Below are positions 43,934 through 54,104 of a DNA stretch of 64,000 nt, in pieces. How positions within the stretch are numbered: the stretch's first letter is position 1; each line of letters begins with the position of its first letter. This stretch comes from Curtobacterium sp. SGAir0471. GTDB taxonomy: Bacteria; Actinomycetota; Actinomycetes; Actinomycetales; Microbacteriaceae. The stretch spans positions 310,001 through 374,000 of the forward strand of contig NZ_CP027869.1 in the NCBI RefSeq assembly GCF_005490985.1, read 5' to 3'. A program made the translations under genes and the position numbers. The notes beneath the pieces were generated by a model, which saw only the letters and a list, made by a program, of their open reading frames with translations, ran no database searches and was not told the DNA's origin.

Positions 43934-44269
43934 GTGACGCTGCTCTGCCGTGGGCCGGTGGAGACCCGGGACGTGGCTGAGGCGCTGCTGCTGCACGACG
44001 AGGCGTGGGGTGTCCGCGCCCTCGACGACGGGCCGGTGCTGCAGGTCTGCCGGGACGCCACGCACCCGGTGATCACGGTGCTCGGGGTCCGACGGGTCGA
44101 CTCGTTCGACGAGGTCACCCGGATCCTGCCGGACGCTCCGGCGCTGTCCACGCCGCTGTGGTGGGTGGACACGGTGACGCCGTTCGGCGCCGAGGGTGAG
44201 CCGGGTGTGACCGCTGCGCTGGAGGCGTCGATGGAGCTCGACGCCGTCTGCATCGTCCACGGGGACTGA
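43934..44269 (+). CDS. Small hypothetical protein, partner of the DUF6177-like gene
   Basis: A 111-residue protein of unknown family. It reads VTLLCRGPVETRDVAEALLL, with a compact alpha/beta pattern (PVITVLGVRRVDSFDEVTRIL; LDAVCIVHG). GTG 43934 starts one base past the upstream stop; GTG 43922, in frame, would overlap it. Probably co-expressed with the DUF6177-like gene. Confidence 0.5.
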   Translation: MTLLCRGPVETRDVAEALLLHDEAWGVRALDDGPVLQVCRDATHPVITVLGVRRVDSFDEVTRILPDAPALSTPLWWVDTVTPFGAEGEPGVTAALEASMELDAVCIVHGD

Positions 44270-44318
44270 GCGCCCGACGCGATCGCCGGCGCTCGACGTC
44301 AGTTGCGCTGGCTGCTGC

Positions 44319-46364
44319 TCAGTCGCGCTTGCTCATCGCCGCGAGCCGCTCGTTGTACGCCTTGAGGTCGGCGTCGCCGTCGCGGTCGGCCTTGCGGTCG
44401 AGGCGCTTCGCGTCGCGCTTGTCCGTCCGGACCCAGTTGCGCACGACGAGCAGCGCGACGAACACCATGGGCAGCTCGGACGCACCCCACGCGATGCCGC
44501 CACCGGTGTGCTGGTCGGCGAGCAGTGCGCGGTCGTCGGTCTGGCCGAGCGCGTGGAACCAGTCGGCCGCGAAGACGGACTGCGAGGTCATCACCGCGAC
44601 GCCGAAGAACGCGTGGAAGGCCAGGGTCGCCAGGAGCGCGATGATCAGGATCGGGTACTGCGGGCGCTTCGGACCCGGGTCGACGCCGACGAACACCCAG
44701 AAGAACAGGTAGCCGCTGAAGACGAAGTGCACGACCATCACGACGTGCCACTCGTGGGACTGCATCGCGTACTGGAACGCCGGCGTGAAGTAGAACACCA
44801 CGAGGGAGCCGGCGAAGATGACGCCGGCGACGGCGGGCTTCGCGAGGAACTGCATCCACCGCGAGTGCGTGAACAGCATGAGCCACTCACGCGCGCCGCG
44901 GGAGCCGTCGTTCCGCACCGGCAGCGTGCGCAGCGCCAGGAGCACCGGGCCGCCGAGGACGAGCGGCAGCGGCACGAACATCATGAGCAGCATGTGCTGG
45001 AGCATGTGCGACGAGAAGTGCACCATGCCGTAGACCGCCGGCCCCGCCGAGGTGGTCCAGATGAACAGCGCGCAGCCGAGCAGCCACGCGATGGTCCGGC
45101 CGACCGGCCACGAGTCACCGCGCTGCGTGAGCTTCCGCACCGACAGCAGGTACCAGCCCGCACCGACGACGGCGATCGCCAGGTACACCCAGTCGATGTG
45201 CCACTGCGTCAGGTAGGTCTGCACGGTCTGCGCCGGCGGGTACGGGAACCCGAGCAGTCCGGACCGGGTGTCCTGCCCGGTCTCCGGCGTCTGCGGGATC
45301 GGCGGCTGCGACCGCGAGACCGCGACCGAGACGCCGATCGCCACGGCCATGAAGACGATCTCGGCCAAGGCGAACCGGACGAAGAGCTTCCGGTCGAGCG
45401 GCGCACGGAGCAGCCCGGGCACGAGCTTCCGACGCTGCGCGACCCCGGCGAGTCCGAGCAGCACGAGGATGACGGCCTTGACCGTGATGAGCCAGCCGTA
45501 CGTCGTGGTGACGAGGTCGGCCGGACCGGTCAGGCGGAGCGAGGCGTTGACGATGCCGGAGAACGCGACCGCGGCGAACGCCCAACCGGCCAGCGTCGAG
45601 TACCGGGCGACGACGCGTCCGGTGGCGCCCTTCGTGCGGGTGCGGAGCAGCAGCACGGCGACGAGTCCGCCGGCCCAGACGCAGACGGCGACCAGGTGCA
45701 CGGCGAGCGAGTTCACGGCGTTCGCGTGCTCGAGCGACCCGGCGGCGTGCCCGGAGAGCGCGAGGGGCAGCAGGGCGAAGAGCCCGGCGACGGTGGCGAC
45801 CGCGAGCGTGGCGACGCGCGTGGCGAAGGCGGCGACGAGGGTGGCGACCAGGATCGCCACGGCGGAGACGACGAGCGACTGGCCGATCTCGACCTGGAAC
45901 GCGAAGAGCAGGAAGTTCCGCGCGAACACCGGACTGGTGAGCGGGACCCCGAGGGTGTTCGCACCCGTCAGGACGATGCCGACGACGGCCGCCAGGAACC
46001 ACACGGCCCCGGCCGCCGCACCCCAGCGGGCGGCGCGGTGCTGCACGCTCGACATCGCGCCGTGGTCCGCCTTCTTGGCGGGCAGCGCGAACGCGGCGAC
46101 GATGAGCAGGCCGATCGTCAGTGCTGCGGTGGTGTCGTGCACCACGCGGGCGACCGGCAGGCCGTACTCGACCAGGTCGCCGGCGGAGACGAGTTGCTGC
46201 GACGCGGTGAAGGCGCCGGTCACGGTCATGCCGAGCACGGCGCACGCCACGGCGAGGGGGATCGCGATCACCAGGACCGTCGCGACGGTCGTGGATCGCG
46301 CGGAGGTGGGGGCGGGGTCGGGTGCCGTGTCCCCGGGCTGCGTGGCGGCTGACGTGACGGTCAT
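44319..46364 (-). CDS. CopD/CtaG fusion membrane protein (copy 2)
   Basis: A 681-residue paralogue of the protein at 9971-11974 with the same CopD-then-CtaG order. The CopD part (about 1-320) and CtaG part (about 380-640) have many matching hydrophobic segments. The CtaG half has FSSHMLQHMLLMMFVPLPLVLGGP and HEWHVVMVVHFVFSGYLFFW, histidines suited to copper binding. It ends in a basic tail (DKRDAKRLDRKADRDGD), where copy 1 has a Pro/Ala tail. ATG 46364. Two copies imply separate roles in copper homeostasis and oxidase assembly, not distinguishable here. Confidence 0.82.
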   Translation of the reverse strand: MTVTSAATQPGDTAPDPAPTSARSTTVATVLVIAIPLAVACAVLGMTVTGAFTASQQLVSAGDLVEYGLPVARVVHDTTAALTIGLLIVAAFALPAKKADHGAMSSVQHRAARWGAAAGAVWFLAAVVGIVLTGANTLGVPLTSPVFARNFLLFAFQVEIGQSLVVSAVAILVATLVAAFATRVATLAVATVAGLFALLPLALSGHAAGSLEHANAVNSLAVHLVAVCVWAGGLVAVLLLRTRTKGATGRVVARYSTLAGWAFAAVAFSGIVNASLRLTGPADLVTTTYGWLITVKAVILVLLGLAGVAQRRKLVPGLLRAPLDRKLFVRFALAEIVFMAVAIGVSVAVSRSQPPIPQTPETGQDTRSGLLGFPYPPAQTVQTYLTQWHIDWVYLAIAVVGAGWYLLSVRKLTQRGDSWPVGRTIAWLLGCALFIWTTSAGPAVYGMVHFSSHMLQHMLLMMFVPLPLVLGGPVLLALRTLPVRNDGSRGAREWLMLFTHSRWMQFLAKPAVAGVIFAGSLVVFYFTPAFQYAMQSHEWHVVMVVHFVFSGYLFFWVFVGVDPGPKRPQYPILIIALLATLAFHAFFGVAVMTSQSVFAADWFHALGQTDDRALLADQHTGGGIAWGASELPMVFVALLVVRNWVRTDKRDAKRLDRKADRDGDADLKAYNERLAAMSKRD

Positions 46365-46449
46365 GACCGTCCAATGGTAGGTCGCCCGCCTGACACCCCG
46401 GTCCCAGTCCCGCGGTGGTCCCGGGCCGGTCCGGCTCGGGCTCCGGTGG

Positions 46450-47580
46450 TCAGTCGCGGTGCTCCCAGATGCCCTCGCTGCCGACCCCGACGAACCCGAC
46501 GGCCTCGTTCACGTCGAGCATCGGACGGTTCTCCTCGGCGTTGAACGTGACGATCGACGGCCGGCCCGGGAAGTCCCGCTCGACCGTCTCGATCCCGACC
46601 ACCTTGAGCAGCCAGCCGAGCCGGTGCCCGCGGTGCTCGCGGAGCACCAGCGTGTCCCACTGCATCACCGCTCTCGACGGGTCGTCCGGCACCTTGAGCT
46701 GGCTGAAACCGGCCAGGGTGGTGCTCTCGACGTGCTCGACCGCGACGGTGAGCATGGTGTGCGGCCCGGTCGCGAGCTGCTCCTCGGATCCGCGGACGCG
46801 GTCGGCCGTCCAGACGTCCTCGGGCTCCTGCATGTCACCCTCGGGGGTATCGGTGCTCATCCGCGTGTGCAGCAGGGCGAGGTCGTCGAGCCACCGCTCG
46901 GGCGTCGTGCCGGTCCAGGTGTGCACCCGGTACCCGGGGCCGGCTGCCGTCGCGGCGCGGTCGTGCAGTCCGCGCACGACGGAGGGATCGGCGGGGAGCT
47001 GCAGGCGACTGATCCGGTTCACCTGTCCGAACCGCCAGCCGCGTCCGGCCAGGAAGCGCACCGCGGCCTCGTCCTCGGGGACCGCGCCGGAGCCCGTCGG
47101 GGCCTGACGGTACGCGGGGCCCGTGCCGGGCCCGACCTGCCGCGAGACCGCGTACGTCTTCCACTGCGTGCGGCCCTCGGCGCGGGCGAGCTGCTCGAGG
47201 TGGTCGGCGAGCAGCGTGCCGAGCCCCTGGCGCTGTCGGTCGGGCCGGACGCCGAGCGACAGCCAGCAGTTGGTGGTGCCCGGCGCGGTCTTCGAGTCGT
47301 ACGCCCCGGCAGCGACGACCGCCCCGGTGTCGTCGCGCACGACGAACAGGCGACTCGGCGACCCGGGCTCGTGGCACATCGGCAGGTACTCGGCGGGGGT
47401 CCACGGCAGTTCGGGCAGCCCGTGCACGGCGACCTCGGCCGCGTCGGAGACGGCGAGCCAGTCCGAGAAGGCCCGGACCAGCTCCGGATCGTCGTCCATC
47501 GTCGCCGGCACGACGAGCTCCTCGACGACGAGTCCTCCGTCGACGGTCTCGGTGCGGCCGGTCTCGGTGCGGTCGGTCAT
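46450..47580 (-). CDS. GNAT family N-acetyltransferase (tandem domain)
   Basis: A 376-residue protein with two GNAT modules. The first has the acetyl-CoA loop [24 protein letters not shown] (about 120-145), followed by [12 protein letters not shown]. The second, near the C-terminus, has [25 protein letters not shown] (about 310-335). ATG 47578-47580 follows AGGGGG. Tandem GNATs of this size occur widely in Actinobacteria; substrate unknown. Confidence 0.78.
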   Translation of the reverse strand: MTDRTETGRTETVDGGLVVEELVVPATMDDDPELVRAFSDWLAVSDAAEVAVHGLPELPWTPAEYLPMCHEPGSPSRLFVVRDDTGAVVAAGAYDSKTAPGTTNCWLSLGVRPDRQRQGLGTLLADHLEQLARAEGRTQWKTYAVSRQVGPGTGPAYRQAPTGSGAVPEDEAAVRFLAGRGWRFGQVNRISRLQLPADPSVVRGLHDRAATAAGPGYRVHTWTGTTPERWLDDLALLHTRMSTDTPEGDMQEPEDVWTADRVRGSEEQLATGPHTMLTVAVEHVESTTLAGFSQLKVPDDPSRAVMQWDTLVLREHRGHRLGWLLKVVGIETVERDFPGRPSIVTFNAEENRPMLDVNEAVGFVGVGSEGIWEHRD

Positions 47581-47684
47581 CGTTCGCCCCCTGTGGTCGG
47601 CCGGTCGGACGGCCGTCGTCCGCCGCCCGGCAGGGCAGCCTCGCAGCATATCGGTGGCCGTACCCTGCCGCTAGGCTTCTGCGC

Positions 47685-48272
47685 GTGCTGCTCTCCGACC
47701 GCGACATCACCGCCCAGCTCGCCGAGGGGCGGATCGGCCTCGACCCGTACGACCCCTCGCTCGTCCAGCCGTCGAGCATCGACGTCCGGCTCGACAAGTA
47801 CTTCCGGCTGTTCGACAACCACAAGTACCCGCACATCGACCCCGCCGAGGACCAGCCCGAGCTCACCCGTCTGGTCGAGACCGACCCGGACGAGGCCTTC
47901 GTGCTCCACCCGGGGGAGTTCGTGCTCGGCTCGACGTTCGAGGTCGTGACGCTGCCGGACGACATCGCCGCCCGGCTCGAGGGCAAGAGCTCCCTCGGTC
48001 GCCTGGGCCTCCTGACGCACTCGACGGCGGGCTTCATCGACCCGGGCTTCTCCGGCCACGTCACGCTCGAGCTGTCGAACGTCGCGACGCTGCCGATCAA
48101 GCTCTGGCCGGGCATGAAGATCGGGCAGCTCTGCTTCTTCCAGCTGTCGAGCCCGGCGGAGAAGCCGTACGGCTCCGCCGAGTACCAGTCCCGCTACCAG
48201 GGCCAGCGCGGCCCGACGCCGTCGCGGTCGGCGCTGAACTTCCACCGCGCGGACGTCTCGCAGCGCGACTGA
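47685..48272 (+). CDS. dcd: dCTP deaminase
   Basis: A 195-residue nucleotide enzyme. [16 protein letters not shown] and [20 protein letters not shown] form the active-site blocks, with the catalytic Glu in [12 protein letters not shown] and the C-terminal [13 protein letters not shown]. Makes dUTP from dCTP; some actinobacterial members also hydrolyse dUTP to dUMP, and this cannot be settled by eye. The GTG start lies seven bases after TAGGCT and looks leaderless. Confidence 0.93.
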   Translation: MLLSDRDITAQLAEGRIGLDPYDPSLVQPSSIDVRLDKYFRLFDNHKYPHIDPAEDQPELTRLVETDPDEAFVLHPGEFVLGSTFEVVTLPDDIAARLEGKSSLGRLGLLTHSTAGFIDPGFSGHVTLELSNVATLPIKLWPGMKIGQLCFFQLSSPAEKPYGSAEYQSRYQGQRGPTPSRSALNFHRADVSQRD

Positions 48273-48383
48273 GCACGTCCGCGTGCACGGCAGCGGGCAC
48301 CCGCCGGAGCGCCGCCCATAAGCCGCAACAGCACTGATGTACCGCCGATGACCGGGATGTCACATGTTGTGTATGGTGACGGC

Positions 48384-48893
48384 ATGTCCGAAGCACCGAC
48401 CCGTGCAGCGCACCCGGTGGTGGCGTCCGAGCTCATCCGTGCCGCACGACTCCGTGCCGGTCTGACGCAGGTGCAGCTGGCCGCGCGAGCCGGGGTCACG
48501 CAGAGCGTGATCAGCACCTACGAGAACGGACGCCGCGAGCCCTCGCTCGCCGCGCTGCAGCGGCTCGTGCGCGCAGCGGGCTTCGAGGCGGCGGTGGACC
48601 TGCTCCCGGTGGACGCCCCGCCGCCGCTGCTCGACCGGGTCGCTGCGGTCCGTGACGCCCTCGTCGCCCTGGTCGAGCGCAACGGCGGGTCCGGGCCGCG
48701 GGTGGTGTGCGATCCCGACGCCGGCAAGCGCCGCGAGTGTGTCGTGCTGCTCGTCGACCTGGCACCGGGGGCCGGCATCTTCACGCTCATGCGCATCCAG
48801 GACGACGCCGAGCGGTTGCTCGAGGTGGACGTCGAGGTGCTCGACGCCGCCGGCGCCGGAGCCGACCGGTACAGCGTCTCGGTGCCGCTGTGA
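48384..48893 (+). CDS. XRE-type HTH fused to a degenerate MNT nucleotidyltransferase domain, putative antitoxin
   Basis: A 169-residue protein. The N-terminal XRE helix-turn-helix (about 15-70) reads AARLRAGLTQVQLAARAGVTQSVISTYENGRREP. The C-terminal part (about 105-160) can be aligned with MNT antitoxins: VVLLVDLAPGAGIFTLMRIQ sits where MNT proteins have the IDLLVDLDPG...L..LQDDLE block. The GSxxxGxxxxxSDxD catalytic pattern is not intact (ECVVLLVD in place of SDIDLLVD). ATG 48384 is six bases after TATGGT. It overlaps the HepT-like gene by four bases (GTGA), as expected for a toxin-antitoxin pair. Confidence 0.65.
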   Translation: MSEAPTRAAHPVVASELIRAARLRAGLTQVQLAARAGVTQSVISTYENGRREPSLAALQRLVRAAGFEAAVDLLPVDAPPPLLDRVAAVRDALVALVERNGGSGPRVVCDPDAGKRRECVVLLVDLAPGAGIFTLMRIQDDAERLLEVDVEVLDAAGAGADRYSVSVPL

Positions 48894-49294
48894 CCAGGAC
48901 CCCCGTCGTCGGTGCCGCGTCACGACGCGACCTCGAGGACCGCCTCGACGAGATCGTCCGGGCCTGCGCGGCCATCGAACGGCACGTCGCGACGGACGAC
49001 GCCACCGAGCTCGTGCTCGACGCGGTGCGCATGCGGCTGGTCGAGATCGGCGCGGTCGTCGCGACCCTGCCGGCCGACCTGACCGCCGTCGAGCCGGAGA
49101 TCCCGTGGGCGCGGCTCGCCGGGGTGGGGGACCGCCTGACCGGTCGTCGACGACAGGTCACCGAGTCGGTGCTGCTGTGGACGGCACGTGTGGACGTCCC
49201 GCGGCTGTGTGCCGCGGTCGAGCGGTTGCGTGCGCGCGGGGCGGGTGCCGGCGGTGCCGGGGCACCCGAGGAGCCGCCGGCACCCGCGGACTGA
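48890..49294 (+). CDS. HepT/DUF86-like protein, putative degenerate toxin
   Basis: A 134-residue helical protein. IPWARLAGVGDRLTGRRRQV and DVPRLCAAVERLRA fit the DUF86 core (IPWxxIxGxRNRLxHxYFxVD...DLPxL), but the catalytic RxxxxH of HepT RNases is replaced by RLTGRRRQ. It starts in the stop of the XRE-MNT gene. A non-catalytic partner or relict toxin is the most economical reading. Homology is by eye. Confidence 0.5.
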   Translation: MTRTPVVGAASRRDLEDRLDEIVRACAAIERHVATDDATELVLDAVRMRLVEIGAVVATLPADLTAVEPEIPWARLAGVGDRLTGRRRQVTESVLLWTARVDVPRLCAAVERLRARGAGAGGAGAPEEPPAPAD

Positions 49295-49338
49295 CCACTC
49301 CCACGGTCGAACCCGGCCACGTCCCCGGGACGGACGGA

Positions 49339-49390
49339 GCGACGGACGGGAGGCCCGTGGCGGCCCCGCCCCGCGCCTCCCGTCCGTCGC
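49339..49390. repeat. Palindrome of the GGAGGC family between the HepT-like gene and the ABC operon
   Basis: GCGACGGACGGGAGGC (49339-49354) pairs perfectly with GCCTCCCGTCCGTCGC (49375-49390), 20-nt loop. It is followed by about 150 bp with short GCGAGAC/GTCTCGC repeats. Confidence 0.68.
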
Positions 49391-49541
49391 CCTGACGGGA
49401 CCGCGAGACGGGGGCGTTCCCGCGAGACGCACCGCCGTCGCCGAGACGCCCCGGGAACCGGCGGTGTCTCGCGTCTGTCGAGGCGTCTCGCCCGGACGCC
49501 GGCGTCTCGCGCCGACGCCCCCCACGCGCCCCGGGACGCGG

Positions 49542-49577
49542 GACGGCCCCGTCTCGCCGGAGCGAGACGGGGCCGTC
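49542..49577 (-). terminator. Terminator of the sugar ABC operon
   Basis: Perfect 16-bp stem GACGGCCCCGTCTCGC / GCGAGACGGGGCCGTC with CGGA loop, 29 bases past the binding-protein stop. Confidence 0.85.
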
Positions 49578-49606
49578 GTGTGCTGTGGTGCTGCTGCGGA
49601 AGGGGA

Positions 49607-50722
49607 TCAGCCCTTCTTGGCGAGCTCCTCGAGGGTGTCGTTGCCCTTGTAGGCCTCGACCGCGTTCTCCTTGGTGACCAGGATCGGGGTCAGCTCGACG
49701 GCCGGCACGACCTTCGTGCCGTTGTCGTTGTTCTTGTCCTCGGTGGTCTTCGGGGTCTTGCCGTCGGCCAGGTCGGAGACCAGGTCGATCGCGGCCTGCG
49801 CCTCCTCGGTGGTGTTCTTGTAGATGGTCGAGTACTGCTTGCCCTGCATGATCAGCGGGATCGAGGCGGTCTCGGAGTCCTGACCGGTGACGACCGGGTT
49901 CGGCTTGCCGGCCGCAGCGGTCGCGGTGAGGATCGCACGGGCGAGGGTGTCGTTCGGCGACAGGACGCCGTCGAGCTCGGTGTTCGTGTACGACTTCGTC
50001 AGGATGTCGGTCATGCGCGACTGGGCGTTCTGCGCGAGCCAGCCCTGGGTGTTCGTCTGCGAGAACGAGGTCTGACCCGAGACGACCTTGAGCGTGCCGT
50101 CGTCGATCTTCGGCTGGAGCACGTCCATGGCGCCGTTGAAGAAGACCTTCGCGTTGGCGTCGTCGGGCGAGCCGGAGAAGAGCTCGATGTTGTACGGGCC
50201 GCTGGACTTCTTGGCCTTGAGTCCGTCGAGCAGGGCCTGACCCTGCAGCTGGCCGACCTTGAAGTTGTTGAACGCGACGTAGTAGTCGACGTCCGCGGTG
50301 TTCAGGATGTTGCGGTCCCAGGCGATGACGACCGCGCCGGACTTCTTCGCGGCGGCGACCTGCGTGCCGAGCTGCGAACCGTCGGCGGCACCGATGATGA
50401 TCGCCTTCGCGCCCTTGGTGACCATCGACTGGATCTGGCCCTGCTGGTCCGGGACCGGGTTGCCGGCGTTGGCGTACTGGATGTCGGCCTTGAAGCCGGC
50501 GTCCTCGATCGACTTCTCGAACGCGGCACCAGCGAGCACCCAGTTCTGCGAGGTCTTGGCGGGGAGCGCGACGCCGATCAGGTCGCCCTTCTTGATCTGG
50601 ACGTTCGAGGCGCCGCCGGAGGAGTCCGAGCCTGCGTCCGAGTTGCCGCGGGCGGAGCAGCCGCTGAGGGCGAGACCCGCGACGAGTGCCAGGCCGATGC
50701 CGGCGATGAGCTTCTTGCGCAT
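49607..50722 (-). CDS. Multiple-monosaccharide ABC transporter substrate-binding lipoprotein (ChvE/XylF-like)
   Basis: A 371-residue secreted lipoprotein; signal peptide with lipobox LSGC. The mature part is a periplasmic-binding-protein type 1 fold (IGVALPAKTSQNWVLAGAAF, IIIGAADGSQLG, VIAWDRNI), as in ChvE/XylF. ATG 50720-50722. Last gene of the ATPase-permease-binding protein operon. It binds one or several aldoses such as xylose, glucose, galactose or arabinose; the exact ligand is not readable. Confidence 0.88.
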   Translation of the reverse strand: MRKKLIAGIGLALVAGLALSGCSARGNSDAGSDSSGGASNVQIKKGDLIGVALPAKTSQNWVLAGAAFEKSIEDAGFKADIQYANAGNPVPDQQGQIQSMVTKGAKAIIIGAADGSQLGTQVAAAKKSGAVVIAWDRNILNTADVDYYVAFNNFKVGQLQGQALLDGLKAKKSSGPYNIELFSGSPDDANAKVFFNGAMDVLQPKIDDGTLKVVSGQTSFSQTNTQGWLAQNAQSRMTDILTKSYTNTELDGVLSPNDTLARAILTATAAAGKPNPVVTGQDSETASIPLIMQGKQYSTIYKNTTEEAQAAIDLVSDLADGKTPKTTEDKNNDNGTKVVPAVELTPILVTKENAVEAYKGNDTLEELAKKG

Positions 50723-50807
50723 GAGATTGCTTTCTCTTCGTTGAGGAGTGGTGCTGTGTGGTGCAGGGATCGTGCGGGCGGCCACCGGAGCGGCCGCCCG
50801 CCACGTG

Positions 50808-52100
50808 TTACTGGACGTTGACCTTCTCGGGCTGGTCCTCGATGCTCCGCGGCTGCTGCGCGGCCACCGTGTTGTCCTGGGTGTCCTTCCGCTGGAACTG
50901 CTTCAACATCCCGCCGATCAGGGACGGACGCCCCTGCGACTTCGAGTAGACGTCGAAGGCGACGGCGACGAGCAGGACGAGACCGCGGATGATCTGGACG
51001 CGGTTGGACTCGAGGCCCACCAGCGACAGGCCGTTGGACAGCAGGGCCATGACGAGACCACCGATGATCGACCCGGAGATCGTCCCGATGCCACCGGCGA
51101 CCGCGGCGCCACCGACGAACACGGCGGCGATCGCGTCGAGCTCCCAGCCGGTGCCGTCGGCCGGGCCCGAGGCGCCCGAGTAGCCGACGAAGACCATGCC
51201 GGCGACGGCGGCCAGGACGGACATGTTCATCATCACGAAGAAGTTGACCTTGCGGGCGCTGACACCCGACAGGACGGCGGCGTTCGCGTTGCCACCGACC
51301 GCGTAGACCTGGCGGCCGAAGATCGTGTTCTTGGTGAGGAAGCCGTAGACGATGGTCAGGACGCCGAGGATGATCGCGACGATCGGGATCGAGGTACCGG
51401 CCGGGCCGGCGGCGAACAGGTACGTCGCGACGAGGGTGACGGCGACCAGGATGCCCGTGCGGACGATCGAGACCCAGAGCGGGACGAGCTCGGCCTGCAT
51501 CTTCTTGCGACGCTGACGACCGCGCATCTCGAGGAAGATCAGCACGAGGCAGGTGACGAGACCGAGGATGAGCGTGCCGTTCGAGAACCCGAAGTCCGGC
51601 CCGAAGTCGGGCAGGAAGCCGGAGCCGATCTGCGCGTAGTCGCTCGGGACGGGCTGCGAGGTCGAGTTGCCGATGATCTGGTTCGCACCGCGGAAGATGA
51701 GCTGGCCGGCCAGGGTCACGATGAAGGCCGGGACCTTCACGAACGCCACCCAGAAGCCCTGCCAGGCTCCGACCGCCGCACCCACGGCCAGGCCGAGGAT
51801 GATCGCGGCCCACGCCGGGAAGTGCCACTGCGCCATCGACTGGGCGACGATGATGCCGGTGAACGCCGCGACCGAACCGACCGACAGGTCGATGTGTCCC
51901 GCGATGATCACCATGACCATCCCCAGCGCCAGGATGAGGATGTAGGAGTACTGCAGGAACACGTTGATGATGTTCGTCGGCTCGAGGATGAGCCCGTTCG
52001 TCAGGATCGAGAACAGGATCAGGATCGCGATGAGCGCGATGATCATGCCGTACTGGCCGATGCTGTTGCCCTTGCCGAAGAGCAGTTTCAGGTTCTTCAT
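50808..52100 (-). CDS. mmsB: Multiple-monosaccharide ABC transporter permease
   Basis: A 430-residue permease of the BPD_transp_2 family with ten or more hydrophobic segments. [20 protein letters not shown] is the typical family motif, with a second marker in [24 protein letters not shown]. Longer than XylH because of a cytoplasmic tail (about 395-430). The ATG overlaps the ATPase stop (ATGA). It is the channel for the binding protein encoded downstream. The gene name follows the MmsB/GguB family and is tentative. Confidence 0.85.
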   Translation of the reverse strand: MKNLKLLFGKGNSIGQYGMIIALIAILILFSILTNGLILEPTNIINVFLQYSYILILALGMVMVIIAGHIDLSVGSVAAFTGIIVAQSMAQWHFPAWAAIILGLAVGAAVGAWQGFWVAFVKVPAFIVTLAGQLIFRGANQIIGNSTSQPVPSDYAQIGSGFLPDFGPDFGFSNGTLILGLVTCLVLIFLEMRGRQRRKKMQAELVPLWVSIVRTGILVAVTLVATYLFAAGPAGTSIPIVAIILGVLTIVYGFLTKNTIFGRQVYAVGGNANAAVLSGVSARKVNFFVMMNMSVLAAVAGMVFVGYSGASGPADGTGWELDAIAAVFVGGAAVAGGIGTISGSIIGGLVMALLSNGLSLVGLESNRVQIIRGLVLLVAVAFDVYSKSQGRPSLIGGMLKQFQRKDTQDNTVAAQQPRSIEDQPEKVNVQ

Positions 52101-53689
52101 GAGATCAGTGCGCCCTTCCGCGCGGAGGTCATGCTGCGCATGAGGGTTTCGGGGTCGGCCTGGTCCGCGGGGACGTCGGCCGTGATCTGGCCCTCGAAGA
52201 TCGTGTAGATCCGGTCGGAGAGGCCGAGGAGTTCGGGGAGCTCGGAGGAGATGAGGATGATCCCCTTCCCCTGCGCCGCGAGCTGCTGGATGATGCCGTA
52301 GATCTCGAACTTCGCGCCGACGTCGATGCCGCGGGTGGGCTCGTCGAGGATCAGCAGGTCCGGGTCGGTGAACATCCACTTGGACAGGACGACCTTCTGC
52401 TGGTTCCCGCCGGACAGCTTGCCGACGTTCTCCTCGACGGTCGGCACCTTGGTGCGGAGCATCTTGCGGTAGCGCTCGGCGACGTCGTACTCCTCGAGGG
52501 AGTCGACGACGCCGGCCTTCGAGATCTTCGGCAGGTCGGCGGCGACCGTGGAGCGCTTCACCGTGTCGAGCAGGTTCAGGCCGAGGGCCTTGCGGTCCTC
52601 GGAGACGTAGCCGAGGCCGTGCTGGATCGCCTGCTGCACGTTCGCGATCTTGATCTCGCGGCCGTCCTTGATGATCTGGCCGTCGATGAAGTTGCCGTAC
52701 GAGCGGCCGAAGATGCTCATCGCGAGCTCCGTGCGGCCGGCGCCCATCAGGCCCGCGAAGCCGACGATCTCGCCGCGACGGACGTGGAAGTTCGATCCCT
52801 TGGCGACCAGGCGGGACGCGTCCTGCGGGTGCTGGACGGTCCAGTTCTTCACCTCGAAGAAGACCTCGCCGATCTTCGGGGTGCGGTCCGGGAAGCGGCT
52901 CTCGAGCGAGCGCCCGACCATCCCGCGGATGATGCGGTCCTCGTTGACGCCGTCGCCCTTCACGTTGAGCGTCTCGATCGCCTTGCCGTCACGGATGATC
53001 GTGATCTCGTCGGCGATCTGCTCGATCTCGTTGAGCTTGTGGCTGATGATGATGCTCGCGATGCCCTTGGACTTCAGCCCGACGATCAGGTCGAGCAGGT
53101 GCTGCGAGTCGTTCTCGTTCAGGGCCGCGGTCGGCTCGTCGAGGATGAGGAGCTTGACGTCCTTGTGCAGGGCCTTCGCGATCTCGACGAGCTGCTGCTT
53201 GCCGACACCGAGGTTCTTGATCTGCGTGTCCGGGTCCTCGTCGAGGCCGACGCGGGCGAGCAGGTCCTGCGCGCGGAGCTGGGCGCTGGTCCAGTCGATG
53301 ACACCGAAGCGACCGGGCTCGTTGCCGAGGAACAGGTTCTCGGTGATCGACAGCTCGGGGATGAGCGCGAGCTCCTGGTGGATGATGACGATGCCGGCCT
53401 GCTCGGACTGCTTGATGTCCTTGAAGCGGACCTCTTCGCCCTCGTAGACGATCTCGCCGCTGTAGGTGCCGTACGGGTAGACGCCCGACAGCACCTTCAT
53501 GAGGGTCGACTTGCCGGCGCCGTTCTCGCCGCAGATCGCGTGGATCTCGCCGGCGCGGACGCTCAGCGACACTTCCGAGAGCGCCTTGACACCAGGGAAC
53601 TCCTTGGTGATCGACCGCATCTCGAGGATGGTCTCGGCGCTGGTGACGGACCTGGTGGCCAGGTCCGGTCCCTGTGGGGTTGACGCCAC
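52097..53689 (-). CDS. mmsA: Multiple-monosaccharide ABC transporter ATP-binding protein, two ATPase domains
   Basis: A 530-residue tandem ABC ATPase. Domain 1 has Walker [14 protein letters not shown], and Walker [16 protein letters not shown]. Domain 2 (from about residue 275) ends with [30 protein letters not shown]. Its degenerate Walker A (MGAGRTE) is the family rule. GTG 53687-53689 with AAGGAGATG upstream gives about 25 extra residues before the domain. First gene of the operon; a LacI-type operator (53835-53850) lies in its promoter region. Confidence 0.87.
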   Translation of the reverse strand: MASTPQGPDLATRSVTSAETILEMRSITKEFPGVKALSEVSLSVRAGEIHAICGENGAGKSTLMKVLSGVYPYGTYSGEIVYEGEEVRFKDIKQSEQAGIVIIHQELALIPELSITENLFLGNEPGRFGVIDWTSAQLRAQDLLARVGLDEDPDTQIKNLGVGKQQLVEIAKALHKDVKLLILDEPTAALNENDSQHLLDLIVGLKSKGIASIIISHKLNEIEQIADEITIIRDGKAIETLNVKGDGVNEDRIIRGMVGRSLESRFPDRTPKIGEVFFEVKNWTVQHPQDASRLVAKGSNFHVRRGEIVGFAGLMGAGRTELAMSIFGRSYGNFIDGQIIKDGREIKIANVQQAIQHGLGYVSEDRKALGLNLLDTVKRSTVAADLPKISKAGVVDSLEEYDVAERYRKMLRTKVPTVEENVGKLSGGNQQKVVLSKWMFTDPDLLILDEPTRGIDVGAKFEIYGIIQQLAAQGKGIILISSELPELLGLSDRIYTIFEGQITADVPADQADPETLMRSMTSARKGALIS

Positions 53690-53834
53690 GGTGCATCTCC
53701 TTCTGCCGCTGCGGTGCGGCAGTCCTTCGGGTGGTGAGGTGCGGCACCGGGGGCGCAGGAGAACCTGCGTGGACCTCGTTGTCGCGTCCGGTGTCCTGCC
53801 GCTCGTCGTTCGGGACGAGTGCTGTGTGACGGTC

Positions 53835-53850
53835 ATGTGACCGTTCACAT
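53835..53850. promoter_or_regulatory. LacI-type operator of the sugar ABC operon
   Basis: ATGTGACCGTTCACAT, an inverted repeat with ATGTG/CACAT half-sites. It differs from the copy at 55160-55175 only at two central bases. It lies 15 bases past the -10 of the promoter at 53866-53896 on the reverse strand, a repressing site. Confidence 0.72.
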
Positions 53851-53865
53851 CGGCGGAACGGAGGT

Positions 53866-53896
53866 AATTTACGCACAGCCCCGTCGCGGCTGTCAA
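53866..53896 (-). promoter_or_regulatory. Promoter of the sugar ABC operon
   Basis: On the reverse strand, TTGACA (53891-53896) and TAAATT (53866-53871) with a 19-nt spacer. The LacI-type operator is just downstream. Confidence 0.5.
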
Positions 53897-54053
53897 TTCG
53901 GTTCGGTCGCGTTTGTGTAACGGCCCGCGTGATCCGGCGGATTCCGCGCGCTGACGCCCCCCCGAGGTGGGGTGGTGCGTGCGCTCCGGTCGCGCAACTT
54001 GCCGTATGCGGCGGAGGTGAGCGGCACGTCGTGCGACGAGAGCAGGACGGACG

Positions 54054-54085
54054 GGAGGCGCGGGGCGGCGCCGCCACGCGCCTCC
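54054..54085. repeat. Imperfect palindrome of the GGAGGCGCG family
   Basis: GGAGGCGCG (54054-54062) pairs with CGCGCCTCC (54077-54085), loop 14 nt. It lies 19 bases past the LacI stop. Confidence 0.55.
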
Positions 54086-54104
54086 AGGCCGACGGGTGGT
54101 CGCA

